Part shown: piece by piece, positions 34,288-44,574 of the stretch | Layout: each line of letters opens with the position of its first letter | How positions within the stretch are numbered: position 1 is the stretch's first letter | Made by a program: the position numbers and the translations under genes | Assembly: GCA_030426605.1 (NCBI GenBank) | Contig: JAUHXM010000010.1 | Location: forward strand, 1-53,182 | Length of the DNA stretch: 53,182 bases | Reading direction: 5' to 3' | Source: Phycisphaerae bacterium | GTDB taxonomy: Bacteria; Planctomycetota; Phycisphaerae; Phycisphaerales; UBA1924 | The notes under the pieces: generated by a model | Seen by the model: only the letters and a program-made list of their open reading frames with translations | Told to the model about the DNA's origin: nothing | Database searches by the model: none

Positions 34288-34854
34288 TTTTCCTACGTCC
34301 AGCCGAACGCCTTACTTGGCGTACCCGCGGAAGCAGCGGCGCGGCACGAGCCCACTCACTGATCCGGGTCGTCCTACCCGGGGAAGGAGATGGCGGCCAT
34401 GCCGCAGTCACCACGCGCGCCCAAGCGGCGCACCCCAAGGCTCCGCCACCACAAGGCCTCCGGCCAGGCGTTCGTCGAGATCAACGGGCGCCGCCACTAC
34501 CTCGGCGTCCACGGACGGGCGGAGACCTAGCAAGCGTACCGCCGGTTCGTCGCCGAGAGGGTCGTGTCAGCCTGCGTCATGCGGAACCAGCGGTGGGCCC
34601 AACCGGGTGCGCGGCCGAGTCGTTCAGCCGGCGACGCCTTCACCCTTGCGCGATGCCGGCGGGCGATCGAACGCGTCTTCGCAGCGGCGGGTGTGGCGAA
34701 ATGGACCCACACCGTCTGCGGCACTCGACGCGCTTGTGGGTATGACGGCGCGCGCGTGCCCGGTGATTCTGGTTGTGCGGCAACCGTCATGTGAGCGACG
34801 ATCAGTCGGGGCGCCATGGAAACCGAGTGATGGATGACGCGATCCTTAATTGAC
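34288..34854. other. degenerate island edge between tRNA-Ile and the small helical gene
   Basis: No intact gene is present. The stretch holds the remains of a tyrosine integrase (34390-34800) and no other recognisable gene, ending at the hairpin at 34855. Several short frames here are only fragments of the integrase in different phases. Confidence 0.6.
34390..34800 (+). pseudogene. decayed tyrosine integrase next to tRNA-Ile
   Basis: The first frame (34390-34530) encodes an N-terminal arm typical of planctomycete site-specific integrases: LRHHKASGQAFVEINGRRHY, then LGVHGRAET, interrupted by a TAG at 34528-34530, after which QAYRRFVAE continues in frame. About 100 bases on, FTLARCRRAIERVFAAAGVA appears as in the C-terminal catalytic part, but the frame shifts at about 34704. 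The following base phase then encodes PHRLRHS, the HxLRH box with its catalytic arginine (34710-34727). The central part is missing. The gene is therefore broken by a stop, a deletion and a frameshift. Confidence 0.7.
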
Positions 34855-34880
34855 AGACCCCGACGCGTGCGTCGGGGTCT
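34855..34880 (-). terminator. hairpin terminator of the small helical gene
   Basis: Perfect 12-base arms (agaccccgacgc at 34855-34866, gcgtcggggtct at 34869-34880) form a stable hairpin 38 bases past the minus-strand stop at 34918. The minus-strand downstream text is gtcaattaagg, a weak T-run. It probably ends the peroxidase-YHYH-small gene transcript. Confidence 0.65.
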
Positions 34881-34917
34881 TGCTGAACATGCCGTTATGT
34901 GCTGGCGTGGATGGCGA

Positions 34918-35355
34918 TCAACCCTGCGAGTCGATCAGCGTCCCGTTGGGCAAGCTCCTGAGCATCTCCAGGAGCAGGGTCGAATCAACCGAGCTGTTCG
35001 CGGCATCCTCATGCGATCCGGGCGGTGGGCCATGCTGGCTGCGTGGAGCGTCAGCCTTCGCGGCGAGCTGTTCGTGGAGGGATGCGGCATCGATGCCGGC
35101 TTCTGCGAGCACGCTGTCGAGCGCGTGACGCATGGTCTTGGGATCATCGCCCCGTTCCAGTGCTGCGTCGGCGGTCTCCTTGAGTTTCGCCAACAGTTCG
35201 GAGATTGCCGATGAGTCCAGCCCGGCCTCCTCGGACGCGGACTCGATGGCCTCGTTCATCCCCGGCGGCCGTCCGCCGCTGGGGCGCCCGGTGCCGTTGG
35301 TCTGCTGGAGCGTCCACGGTTGTGATGTCCCTCCGATTGTGCTTGCGGGCGTCAT
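34918..35355 (-). CDS. small helical protein downstream of the YHYH gene
   Basis: A 145-residue hydrophilic protein with no signal peptide. It is mostly predicted helix, with repeated Ala/Leu/Asp stretches (AISELLAKLKETADAALERG; AGIDAASLHEQLAAKADA) and a Gly/Pro-rich spacer. The pattern 'AGIDAASLHEQL' resembles text in small EF-hand-like proteins of Gram-negatives, but no full EF-hand loop (DxDxDG) is visible. I leave it unassigned. The ATG at 35355 has aaggaagg upstream. It is last of three minus-strand genes (peroxidase, YHYH, this), 73 bases after the YHYH gene, and is followed by a hairpin at 34855-34880. Confidence 0.55.
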   Translation of the reverse strand: MTPASTIGGTSQPWTLQQTNGTGRPSGGRPPGMNEAIESASEEAGLDSSAISELLAKLKETADAALERGDDPKTMRHALDSVLAEAGIDAASLHEQLAAKADAPRSQHGPPPGSHEDAANSSVDSTLLLEMLRSLPNGTLIDSQG

Positions 35356-35428
35356 GTTTGTTTCCTTCCTTGGTTGGGCACGCATGGGCACGCGGGTCCT
35401 TTGCTGACGTCGTGTCAGATCGGTTGCG

Positions 35429-37402
35429 TCACTCGGTGACCGTCATGGTCCCCGGGATGCCACGGAACGCCTTGATGATCTGATTCTCGCCCGGCGCGCC
35501 GGCGTGGTAGTGGTACCCGCGGATCGTGTCCCAGTGACCTCCGCACTCGTCGAGGTCGTGCGAGACGGATCCATCAGCGTCGGCGTGCGCGTAGATGGCG
35601 AAGCCGTCCATGGCGTAGCCGATCATCGCGGCGTGCCCGTCGGGCTGCGCGATCTCTTTGGTGTGGCCGGTCACGGCGTGGTAGTGGTACCCATCGTGCG
35701 GGTTCAGGTGCCCGCCCGCGTCGTCGAGCGGCGCGATCGTGTGGGCCGCGAGGATGGCGTCGATCGGCGCCGGCGGGGCGAACTCGACGCCGTTGAACGC
35801 GATGCCCAGCGCGTTGAGACCGGGCCCGCCTTGCGGTCCGCCCTCGCCCGGCTCAGCCGGGCGTAGTGGGCGGCCGTCGGCGTCCGCGGCACGGTCGGGG
35901 CCCCCCTGCGGAGGCCCGATCGTGGTCGGCTCGTCCTGATAGACCGGCTGCACCGGGATGACGAAGACGGTGACGGCGCGGTCAACCCATTCTGGCCGCC
36001 CTTCGACCACGTGGTTCTGGTACTCCGGATCGACATTCGGGCGGGCCGCGGCCTCGAACGCCTCCTTGGCGTCCGTCACCCTGATCGAGCCGTCCTCGCG
36101 GTACAGCTTCCATCGCGGGTCGTCGTAGAGCTCGGCGATATCACGCACGAAGGGCCCGTCGACATCGTGCACCTCGCCCTCGTGGAACCAGATACCGCCC
36201 ATGTCGGCGCTGTCCTCGATGTGCGCGGGGGACCAGGGGCCCATGTCGTGCTCGTGCGGCTCTGAATAGGTGCGGATGACGTAGCACAGCGCCGATGATC
36301 CGTCCAGAAGCGTCCGCTCCTCCGCGATGATCGGCGCGGCCAGCGCGTCTTCGATGAAGTACGCAGGGCGAACCGGGGGCGTGCCAGCTTCGTTCAAGCC
36401 CGCGGGGACCTGGCGGGATGGGCGCGGCGGGAAGGCGTCCTCACGGGGGCTCCGCTGGCGGCCCTCGGGCGGTCCGGCGCCTGGCCGACGACGCGTGACG
36501 CTCGGGTCGGGCGTGCCCACCCATGTCCGCGGAACGAAGGGGAACGCGTCCGTGATGACGTAGTAGTACGTGCCGCCGGGGAACTGCGGCGTTACGCCCG
36601 TCCGCCCGTTGGACTCGTCGAGATGGCCGAGGCCTTCGACGTACTCGTAGTCTTCAGCGAAGGTGCCGTCGTAGTCGCCTCCGGGGCCCTCGGGCGGCTC
36701 CGGACGGGTGCCCTGCTTGAGCCGGTAGGACGACTTGAGCTCGACGATGGGTGAGGCCGCGTCGCCCGGGTCCTCGTGCCCAAAGGGCGCGTAGATCGGG
36801 AAACCGTCGAAGGCCCAGCCGAGATGGATCATGCGGTCGGCGCCGTCGCTCTGTGCGTCCGTGAGCGATTCGAGGAGCGCGGTCGGCACACCGTGGTAGT
36901 GGTACTTCCCGGTCGGCTGGACGTGCCCGTGGTTGAAGTCAACGCCAAAGCGGCCCTGGTTGTTTGCGCTGCCCGCGTCGTAGTTCCACGCCGAGAAGCC
37001 GCGCTGCCCGGTCGGCGTCCAGAATTCGCCGGTGCCGGCGTCGAAGATGATCCCGCTCAGCGCCACGCCGAACTCGGGGGCTGCCCGCGAACGTCGCGCC
37101 GCACGCCGGGGGTGCCGCGGGATCCGGATCTCACGGTCGATGCTCCGGACCGCGTTGGGGTTGCCCGAGTTGGGAAACTCCCCGATGGCGTGACCCGGCA
37201 CGCTGTTGGTGGTGATGACGCGGTGCTCGCCGTCCAGGGTGATCGAGACATCGGGCGCCGGCAGATCGACGGGCTCCATCGGTCGGCGCCCGGTGGGCTG
37301 CCCGGCGTTCGCCGTCACCTCTTTGCTGGCGTGATCCGGGTGAGCGCCAGCTCCGAGCGTCATGAGAGAAACAACGAAGACGGCCGTACGTGTGTGCGTC
37401 AT
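35429..37402 (-). CDS. exported YHYH-domain protein with two modules
   Basis: A 657-residue exported protein (signal MTHTRTAVFVVSLMTLGAGA). It carries YHYH modules at both ends: the first includes GKYHYHGVPTALLESL and GWAFDGFPIYAPFG; the last includes DGYHYHAVTGHTKEIAQPDG, IGYAMDGFAIYAHAD and RGYHYHAGAPGENQ. The middle (about 310-500) is Pro/Arg-rich then has a PGxYYYVITD-like domain. The function of the family is unsettled; the histidine and tyrosine clusters could bind metal. The ATG at 37402 has ggagtg 8-13 bases upstream; the frame is open 15 codons further upstream without a ribosome site. It follows the peroxidase by 62 bases. Confidence 0.8.
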   Translation of the reverse strand: MTHTRTAVFVVSLMTLGAGAHPDHASKEVTANAGQPTGRRPMEPVDLPAPDVSITLDGEHRVITTNSVPGHAIGEFPNSGNPNAVRSIDREIRIPRHPRRAARRSRAAPEFGVALSGIIFDAGTGEFWTPTGQRGFSAWNYDAGSANNQGRFGVDFNHGHVQPTGKYHYHGVPTALLESLTDAQSDGADRMIHLGWAFDGFPIYAPFGHEDPGDAASPIVELKSSYRLKQGTRPEPPEGPGGDYDGTFAEDYEYVEGLGHLDESNGRTGVTPQFPGGTYYYVITDAFPFVPRTWVGTPDPSVTRRRPGAGPPEGRQRSPREDAFPPRPSRQVPAGLNEAGTPPVRPAYFIEDALAAPIIAEERTLLDGSSALCYVIRTYSEPHEHDMGPWSPAHIEDSADMGGIWFHEGEVHDVDGPFVRDIAELYDDPRWKLYREDGSIRVTDAKEAFEAAARPNVDPEYQNHVVEGRPEWVDRAVTVFVIPVQPVYQDEPTTIGPPQGGPDRAADADGRPLRPAEPGEGGPQGGPGLNALGIAFNGVEFAPPAPIDAILAAHTIAPLDDAGGHLNPHDGYHYHAVTGHTKEIAQPDGHAAMIGYAMDGFAIYAHADADGSVSHDLDECGGHWDTIRGYHYHAGAPGENQIIKAFRGIPGTMTVTE

Positions 37403-37464
37403 CAAGACACTCCTGGGTTGGCTGAATAGGCGGGCTCGTGTTTCCACGAACCACGCCGCCGGGG

Positions 37465-39339
37465 TTACGGGCAGCCGTTGAGGAAGGCGCTCACGAGCGC
37501 GTCGATGTCGTCGACGTTCTCGTCGCCGTCGCCGTTCATGTCAGCGTTGTTCGGGATCGCGTCCCGGAATCGCTGGATGAACTGATCGATGTCGTCCACG
37601 TCGAGGCCGCCGTCGAAGTCGAAGTCGGCTGGGCACGCCCGGGCCGCGAGGAACACGTCGTCGGCGAGCTCGGCGCCTATGTCCGTGTTCAATCGGATGA
37701 TGTCCGCGAGTGTCGTGGACTCGATCTGGGCCACCATGTGCGGCGGGAGGTACGCCTGGTACCACATCCGGTCGCCGTCTCGCAGGCGAAGAAACTGATC
37801 GCGTAGCACGCGGTAGAGCGATTCACCCACGAACGCGCCCGGGCGGTGCGGCTCGGCGAGGAAGCCAACCCACGGGTCGATGTCGTCAACGGTGTTGTAA
37901 GCGGTGGCGAGACGCTGCGTGATCACCGGGTCCGGATTGACATCCGCGAACGTCGTCGCCGGCGGACGCCCAAGCGCGACGCGGATCGCGTTGTACTCGG
38001 GGAGCCCGTGGTCGCGCCCACGCTGGATGTTCAGTGATGCCAGGTCGAACCCGCCCGCGCCGGGAGGCCCGAAGAGGAAGTTGCGCACGTCATCGACCAC
38101 GAATGAATCAATGTTCTGGGCAGGCTGGGCCGCGAGCCCCCGGAGCAGCGCCTCAATCCCATTGTCGAGGATTTCATCGGGCGCGAAGAATGCCGCGGCG
38201 AGATCCAGGTGCCCGTCTTCAATCTCTGCACCCGACGCATCGACACGCATGATCTGCGTCGAGAGCATCGTGTGCCCCACGCGGTACGCGGCGTTGGCGA
38301 ACACGTTTGTGATCCCCGCGTTCACGTCCGGCCGGTAGCCCCGGTAGGGGGGCAACGCGTTCGGCCCGAGCAGCTTCGGCAGGAACTCGTTATACGTGAT
38401 CGCCTGCATCTCCGCAGCGACCATCGCACGGGCGTGCTCGTATATCTCGTCGCCCGTGAGGTTGGGACGATCGAAGGCGATCTGATCCGCGAGCCGGTTG
38501 TGCTCGCGCACAAAGAGCGTGTGCATCGCCGTCAGCCCAACCTGCTCGTTCGCGCGGATGTCCCCTGCCAAGAAATACGTGGGATCATCGGATGAGGGCG
38601 CGTTGTCATAGCCGTTCACGTTGAAGGGGAGGAGGTCGCCCGCGCTCGTCTTGAGCCGACCGGAGCCGTCGTTCGCCCGCAGCTCGTGGGCCCGATCCTC
38701 CTCGGACCCGTACACGTTCGAGGCGTCGATGTAGGCCGTGAGGAGGTTGAACTGCTGACGTACGCCATGATCCAGCGTCCAGGCCGATCGGTCGAGGGGG
38801 ATCGTCGCCGTGCCCGTGTTGAACGGATCGAACCATGGGTCGCCGGCGGGAACGGGGATGTCGAACGCCTCTCCGGGGTCCGTGATCGGTGTCTCATCGA
38901 TGTCGTGATCGAGAAACTGACCCCACTGCCACATGAAGTCCGAGTACCCCAACAGGTTCGGGATGTTTACCCCGTCCTGGGCGACGACGAGATTGCTGAT
39001 GAGCCTGGCGCTCGGGCGGTCAGCGCCCGACGGCGTCCCGACGCCGTCGGAATAGTCGGCGGGGACGAGCCGAAGGAACTCGGTGTCTGCCGCCCCCCAC
39101 TCCGGGTGGAGTGCGTTGTTGCCCGTCCCGTCGATCGTGCGGAAATCGAGTGGAAAGAGCGCCGGGCCCGGCATCTGAGGGTCGGTATGGTCTCGATCGC
39201 GATCATGGGGCCGTGGCCGTTGTACAGGCGACCGATTGTCGGGCTGGACCGACGCGACCACCTGGGCCGCCGCGCCCGAGCACGCGAGGCTCAGGGCGAG
39301 CCCTGCGATCTGGGTGGCCAGTCGGGTCTGATACGTCAT
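37465..39339 (-). CDS. secreted heme peroxidase (animal-type) with dockerin tail
   Basis: A 624-residue exported enzyme of the peroxidase-cyclooxygenase superfamily, which uses covalently or loosely bound heme to oxidise halides or organics with H2O2. A signal peptide (AGLALSLACSGAAA) precedes the catalytic domain. MWQWGQFLDHDIDETP contains the distal histidine and acid, TAMHTLFVREHNRLADQI is the family's long helix, and NAAYRVGHTMLSTQI contains the proximal histidine. NIQRGRDHGLPEYN is the usual signature. The end is a GC-type dockerin-like pair (FDFDGGLDVDDIDQFIQRF; MNGDGDENVDDIDALVSAFL). The ATG at 39339 has ggag upstream. It is first in a minus-strand set with YHYH and the small helical gene, divergent from an ECF sigma gene. 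Confidence 0.85.
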   Translation of the reverse strand: MTYQTRLATQIAGLALSLACSGAAAQVVASVQPDNRSPVQRPRPHDRDRDHTDPQMPGPALFPLDFRTIDGTGNNALHPEWGAADTEFLRLVPADYSDGVGTPSGADRPSARLISNLVVAQDGVNIPNLLGYSDFMWQWGQFLDHDIDETPITDPGEAFDIPVPAGDPWFDPFNTGTATIPLDRSAWTLDHGVRQQFNLLTAYIDASNVYGSEEDRAHELRANDGSGRLKTSAGDLLPFNVNGYDNAPSSDDPTYFLAGDIRANEQVGLTAMHTLFVREHNRLADQIAFDRPNLTGDEIYEHARAMVAAEMQAITYNEFLPKLLGPNALPPYRGYRPDVNAGITNVFANAAYRVGHTMLSTQIMRVDASGAEIEDGHLDLAAAFFAPDEILDNGIEALLRGLAAQPAQNIDSFVVDDVRNFLFGPPGAGGFDLASLNIQRGRDHGLPEYNAIRVALGRPPATTFADVNPDPVITQRLATAYNTVDDIDPWVGFLAEPHRPGAFVGESLYRVLRDQFLRLRDGDRMWYQAYLPPHMVAQIESTTLADIIRLNTDIGAELADDVFLAARACPADFDFDGGLDVDDIDQFIQRFRDAIPNNADMNGDGDENVDDIDALVSAFLNGCP

Positions 39340-39565
39340 GGTGAACTCCTTCGTGCGCGAGGGGATGAGGCCTCTCTCCACATCAGGGAGTTGTCGTTGG
39401 AGGTGCCGGCCGGGACATCGCAATGCGGTTTATTGATGAAATGCACAGAAAATGAGCCGTAAGCTGAGAATCGATGTCCCGCGGGGTGCCCGTGGCGACA
39501 ACATTTCCATGCGGCGACTCCGCCGCGCACGCCTCAGTCAGACACAGCTAGGGAGGGCATCGGCG

Positions 39566-40105
39566 GTGTTCCGATCGCGCACGCACGAGGGGCAAGAGGT
39601 CTTCGAGATTCTCGTCCGCGAGAACGCGGACATGCTCTTGGCGTACCTCCGCAGCTCCGTCGAACGTACGGCCGATGTCGATGACTTGTTCCAGGAGACC
39701 ATGGTCGTCGCGTGGCGCCGCCTCGACGATTACGACCGTGCGAGGCCGTTCGGTGCGTGGCTCCGTGGGATCGCAAGAACCCTCATCCTCGCGCACTTCC
39801 GGAAACAATCGTCGGCGCCGAAATGGTGTACGCCGGACGTGCTCGACGCGCTCGACGCCCGCTTCGAGCGGTTCGCAGCCAACACGGAAGAGACGTTCCG
39901 CGATCGCACCGAAACACTGCTCGATTGCATCCGGCGCCTCAGCACGCGACTCCGCGAGGTCATCGAGCTCGCGTACGGGAGAAACCTGACGTACCGCGAG
40001 GTGGCCCTCGCCATGAACGAGCCGGAGGAAGCCGTGCGGAAGCGGGCGCAGCGGGCTCGGCGTCAACTCTACGAGTGCCTCCAAAGCGCGGGGGTCAACG
40101 CATGA
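39566..40105 (+). CDS. ECF sigma factor
   Basis: A 179-residue sigma-70-family factor of the extracytoplasmic type. Region 2 is at about 10-80 (ENADMLLAYLRSSVERTADV, then DDLFQETMVVAWRRL), and region 4 at about 118-170 (RLREVIELAYGRNLTYREVA, LAMNEPEEAVRKRAQRARRQ), separated by a linker. I chose the GTG at 39566 because gggaggg lies at 39551-39557; the open frame from 39452 adds an Arg-rich stretch unlike other sigma factors. It overlaps the next gene by 4 bases (ATGA), which encodes a one-span membrane protein, as usual for anti-sigma factors. The divergent peroxidase gene is a candidate target. Confidence 0.85.
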   Translation: MFRSRTHEGQEVFEILVRENADMLLAYLRSSVERTADVDDLFQETMVVAWRRLDDYDRARPFGAWLRGIARTLILAHFRKQSSAPKWCTPDVLDALDARFERFAANTEETFRDRTETLLDCIRRLSTRLREVIELAYGRNLTYREVALAMNEPEEAVRKRAQRARRQLYECLQSAGVNA

Positions 40106-41118
40106 ACCCCGATGATCGCTCAAATGGGAAGTCGCCGCCGATCGAGCCCGGGTCTGTCGCCGAGGACCGGTTCGTGCACGGGCTTCTCGGGCATCTGCAT
40201 CTGGACACGGGCGAGGCGTGTGAAGCCCGGATTGCCGCGGTCATCGACCGCGTGAAGCAAGGCGAAACGCAACACCACGCCACACACCGCCGATTGTTCG
40301 CCCGGCTCGTGCCTCTCGCATCGGCCGCGGCGCTCCTGCTCGCCGTCACGGCGTTTCTTGTGTTCTCCTCCCAACCCACCGCCCACGCGATGGTTGGCGA
40401 AGCCATCCGTGCGACCCAGCTCGCGTCGCATCTCAGGTATGAGATCAGCATCACGGACCCGGTGCTATACGACGGGGAACCACAGCTCGTCGGAGCGATG
40501 GACATGCGCGGTTCGTTGTTGCTTGTGCAGATTGAGGCGCCTCACGGCCATGACTTTGTGATGGGCCGCGACGAGCAGGGCGACTGGTCCATTCGCCGAG
40601 ACGGCAGCGTGGAACGCGCTGATCCGAAGCATGCCGCACCGCGCTGGATCAACCTCGGCGACAGCACCGTCCTCGTCGGAGGACTCGACGCGTTGCTTGA
40701 TCAGTTGAGGGAAGACGACTTCTCGATCGATCGTGGGGCTTCACCTGCGGACGGGCAAACGCAGCTCATCGCGACCCGCCGTCAGGGGGCGTCCAGGCCC
40801 GGTCCCGATCGTTTCTTCATCTGGATCGACGACGACACTTCGCTTGTCGAACGGCTTGAGCTGCGCTGGAGCCAGCACGCTCCGCCGGTCCGGCCGTCAT
40901 CCGGGCGCCGTCCTCGTGGCGAACAACCCGGACCTGGCGGCGACGGACCGCACCCGCCGAGGGGCGATCGGCCACCACACCCTCATCACCCGGAGCTCAT
41001 CCGCGAGGGTCCTTTCTTCGGCGAGCGTCGGCATCCCCCTCCGCCAGACGCGATCGTCTTCCAGCGGGTCGACCTGAAGGACATACGAGACGGCCACTTC
41101 TCTCCGCCCGCCCCGTGA
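40102..41118 (+). CDS. one-span membrane protein, probable anti-sigma factor
   Basis: A 338-residue protein. The first 75 residues form an acidic cytoplasmic part (AEDRFVHGLLGHLHLDTGEA), one hydrophobic helix follows (LVPLASAAALLLAVTAFLVF, about 77-96), and the rest is a periplasmic domain rich in Asp and Arg with a Pro/His-rich end. It lacks the CxxC/HxxxC zinc motif of common anti-sigma factors, so the anti-sigma role rests on coupling (stop-start overlap with the ECF sigma gene) and membrane layout. The domain after the helix (GEAIRATQLASHLRYEISIT) resembles MucB/RseB-like lipoprotein-binding sensors. I rate the role as likely but unproven. Confidence 0.6.
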   Translation: MNPDDRSNGKSPPIEPGSVAEDRFVHGLLGHLHLDTGEACEARIAAVIDRVKQGETQHHATHRRLFARLVPLASAAALLLAVTAFLVFSSQPTAHAMVGEAIRATQLASHLRYEISITDPVLYDGEPQLVGAMDMRGSLLLVQIEAPHGHDFVMGRDEQGDWSIRRDGSVERADPKHAAPRWINLGDSTVLVGGLDALLDQLREDDFSIDRGASPADGQTQLIATRRQGASRPGPDRFFIWIDDDTSLVERLELRWSQHAPPVRPSSGRRPRGEQPGPGGDGPHPPRGDRPPHPHHPELIREGPFFGERRHPPPPDAIVFQRVDLKDIRDGHFSPPAP

Positions 41119-41387
41119 TTGCTCCGGCAGGGAACTTCAGCGGAGGATCGCGAGTCGTTCGCGTTCGCTTGGAGCCCGGAGAATCTCGGCCGGTAGACGA
41201 TCCGAGACGGGTGCGATCAGCGCCGATGACCGCAACGGCAGGCGATCGAGGATCGCCATTCGGCACACCGTCACGCGGGTTCGAGGATGACGCTGTCCGA
41301 TCCGTGCGGGCCTGAGACGGGAGCGGCCAAGGGTTCGAGTCCCATTGATCCGAATCGCAAGGCACCATCGTGCCCGCGTGTGTGACC
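41119..41387. other. intergenic stretch with tRNA-Ile-like fragments
   Basis: No gene is visible between the convergent neighbours (40102-41118 plus, 41388-43898 minus). Two pieces match the tRNA-Ile region: cgtgcgggcctg at 41303-41314 (identical to 34209-34220, the 5' edge and start of the tRNA) and ggttcgagtcc at 41332-41342 (identical to T-arm 34266-34276). The middle of a tRNA is missing. This could be a relic attachment site. Confidence 0.45.
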
Positions 41388-43897
<2,510 letters not shown>

Positions 43898-43898
<1 letters not shown>

Positions 43899-44443
43899 CA
43901 CGGGGCCTCCCCGCCCAGCTCGGCCCAGAGCCACGATCGGGCCATCTGCCAGTCCAGGTACACGGTCCGTTCTGATACCTCCAGCAGCTCGGCGACCCGT
44001 TCGATCGTGAGCCCGCCGAAGAACCGGAGCTCGACGATGCGCGCCTGACGCGCATCGAGCTGTTCGAGGCGCTCGATCGCCTCGTGCAGTTCCATCACAT
44101 CCCATTCGCCGGCATTTGAGTCGATCCCTGAGAGGGTGACGCGAAGACGTCCGTCACCACCGCGTTTGTCGGCTTTCTTGCGTCGGGCGTGATCGATGAG
44201 GACCTGGCGCATGGCGCGGGAGGCGAGCGCGAGCAGGTGCCCGCGGTCCGTGGGCGTCCTGCCGCGCGATCCCGCGAGACGGAGATACACCTCATTCACA
44301 AGCGCTGTGGGCTGCAGCGTGTGCGCGCCCGGCTGACGCTGAAAGTGCGCACCGGCGAGGGCCCGGAGCTCCGCGTACGCCTCGGCGAAGCCCGAATCGC
44401 CCGATCCAGTTGGCCCGTTCGAGTCTTCCAAAGAGGTTTCCAA
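43898..44443 (-). CDS. ECF sigma factor (planctomycete type, kinase-linked)
   Basis: A 181-residue sigma factor of the ECF_SigmaFac group often found with Ser/Thr kinases in planctomycetes and acidobacteria. Region 2 includes AEAYAELRALAGAHFQRQ, PTALVNEVYLRLAGS and HLLALASRAMRQVLIDHARR. Region 4 includes RLEQLDARQARIVELRFFGG, LTIERVAELLEVSERTVYLD and WQMARSWLWAELG. It appears to start with TTG at 44443, the first codon in this frame after a stop; no ribosome site is evident, so a later start is possible. It overlaps the kinase gene by 1 base and is divergent from the 1183-residue exported protein, whose promoter it may serve. Confidence 0.85.
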
Positions 44444-44574
44444 GGGCGATCAACGCCCAAACATCCAAAAGTGCGGCACCCGCCGTTGCAGGTGTTCATC
44501 GTCGCTCGCGTGGTCTGGGATGAACCCCACCACAGCGTAACGGCGGGGCCCGGATTCAGACCAAGGAGTTCGCG

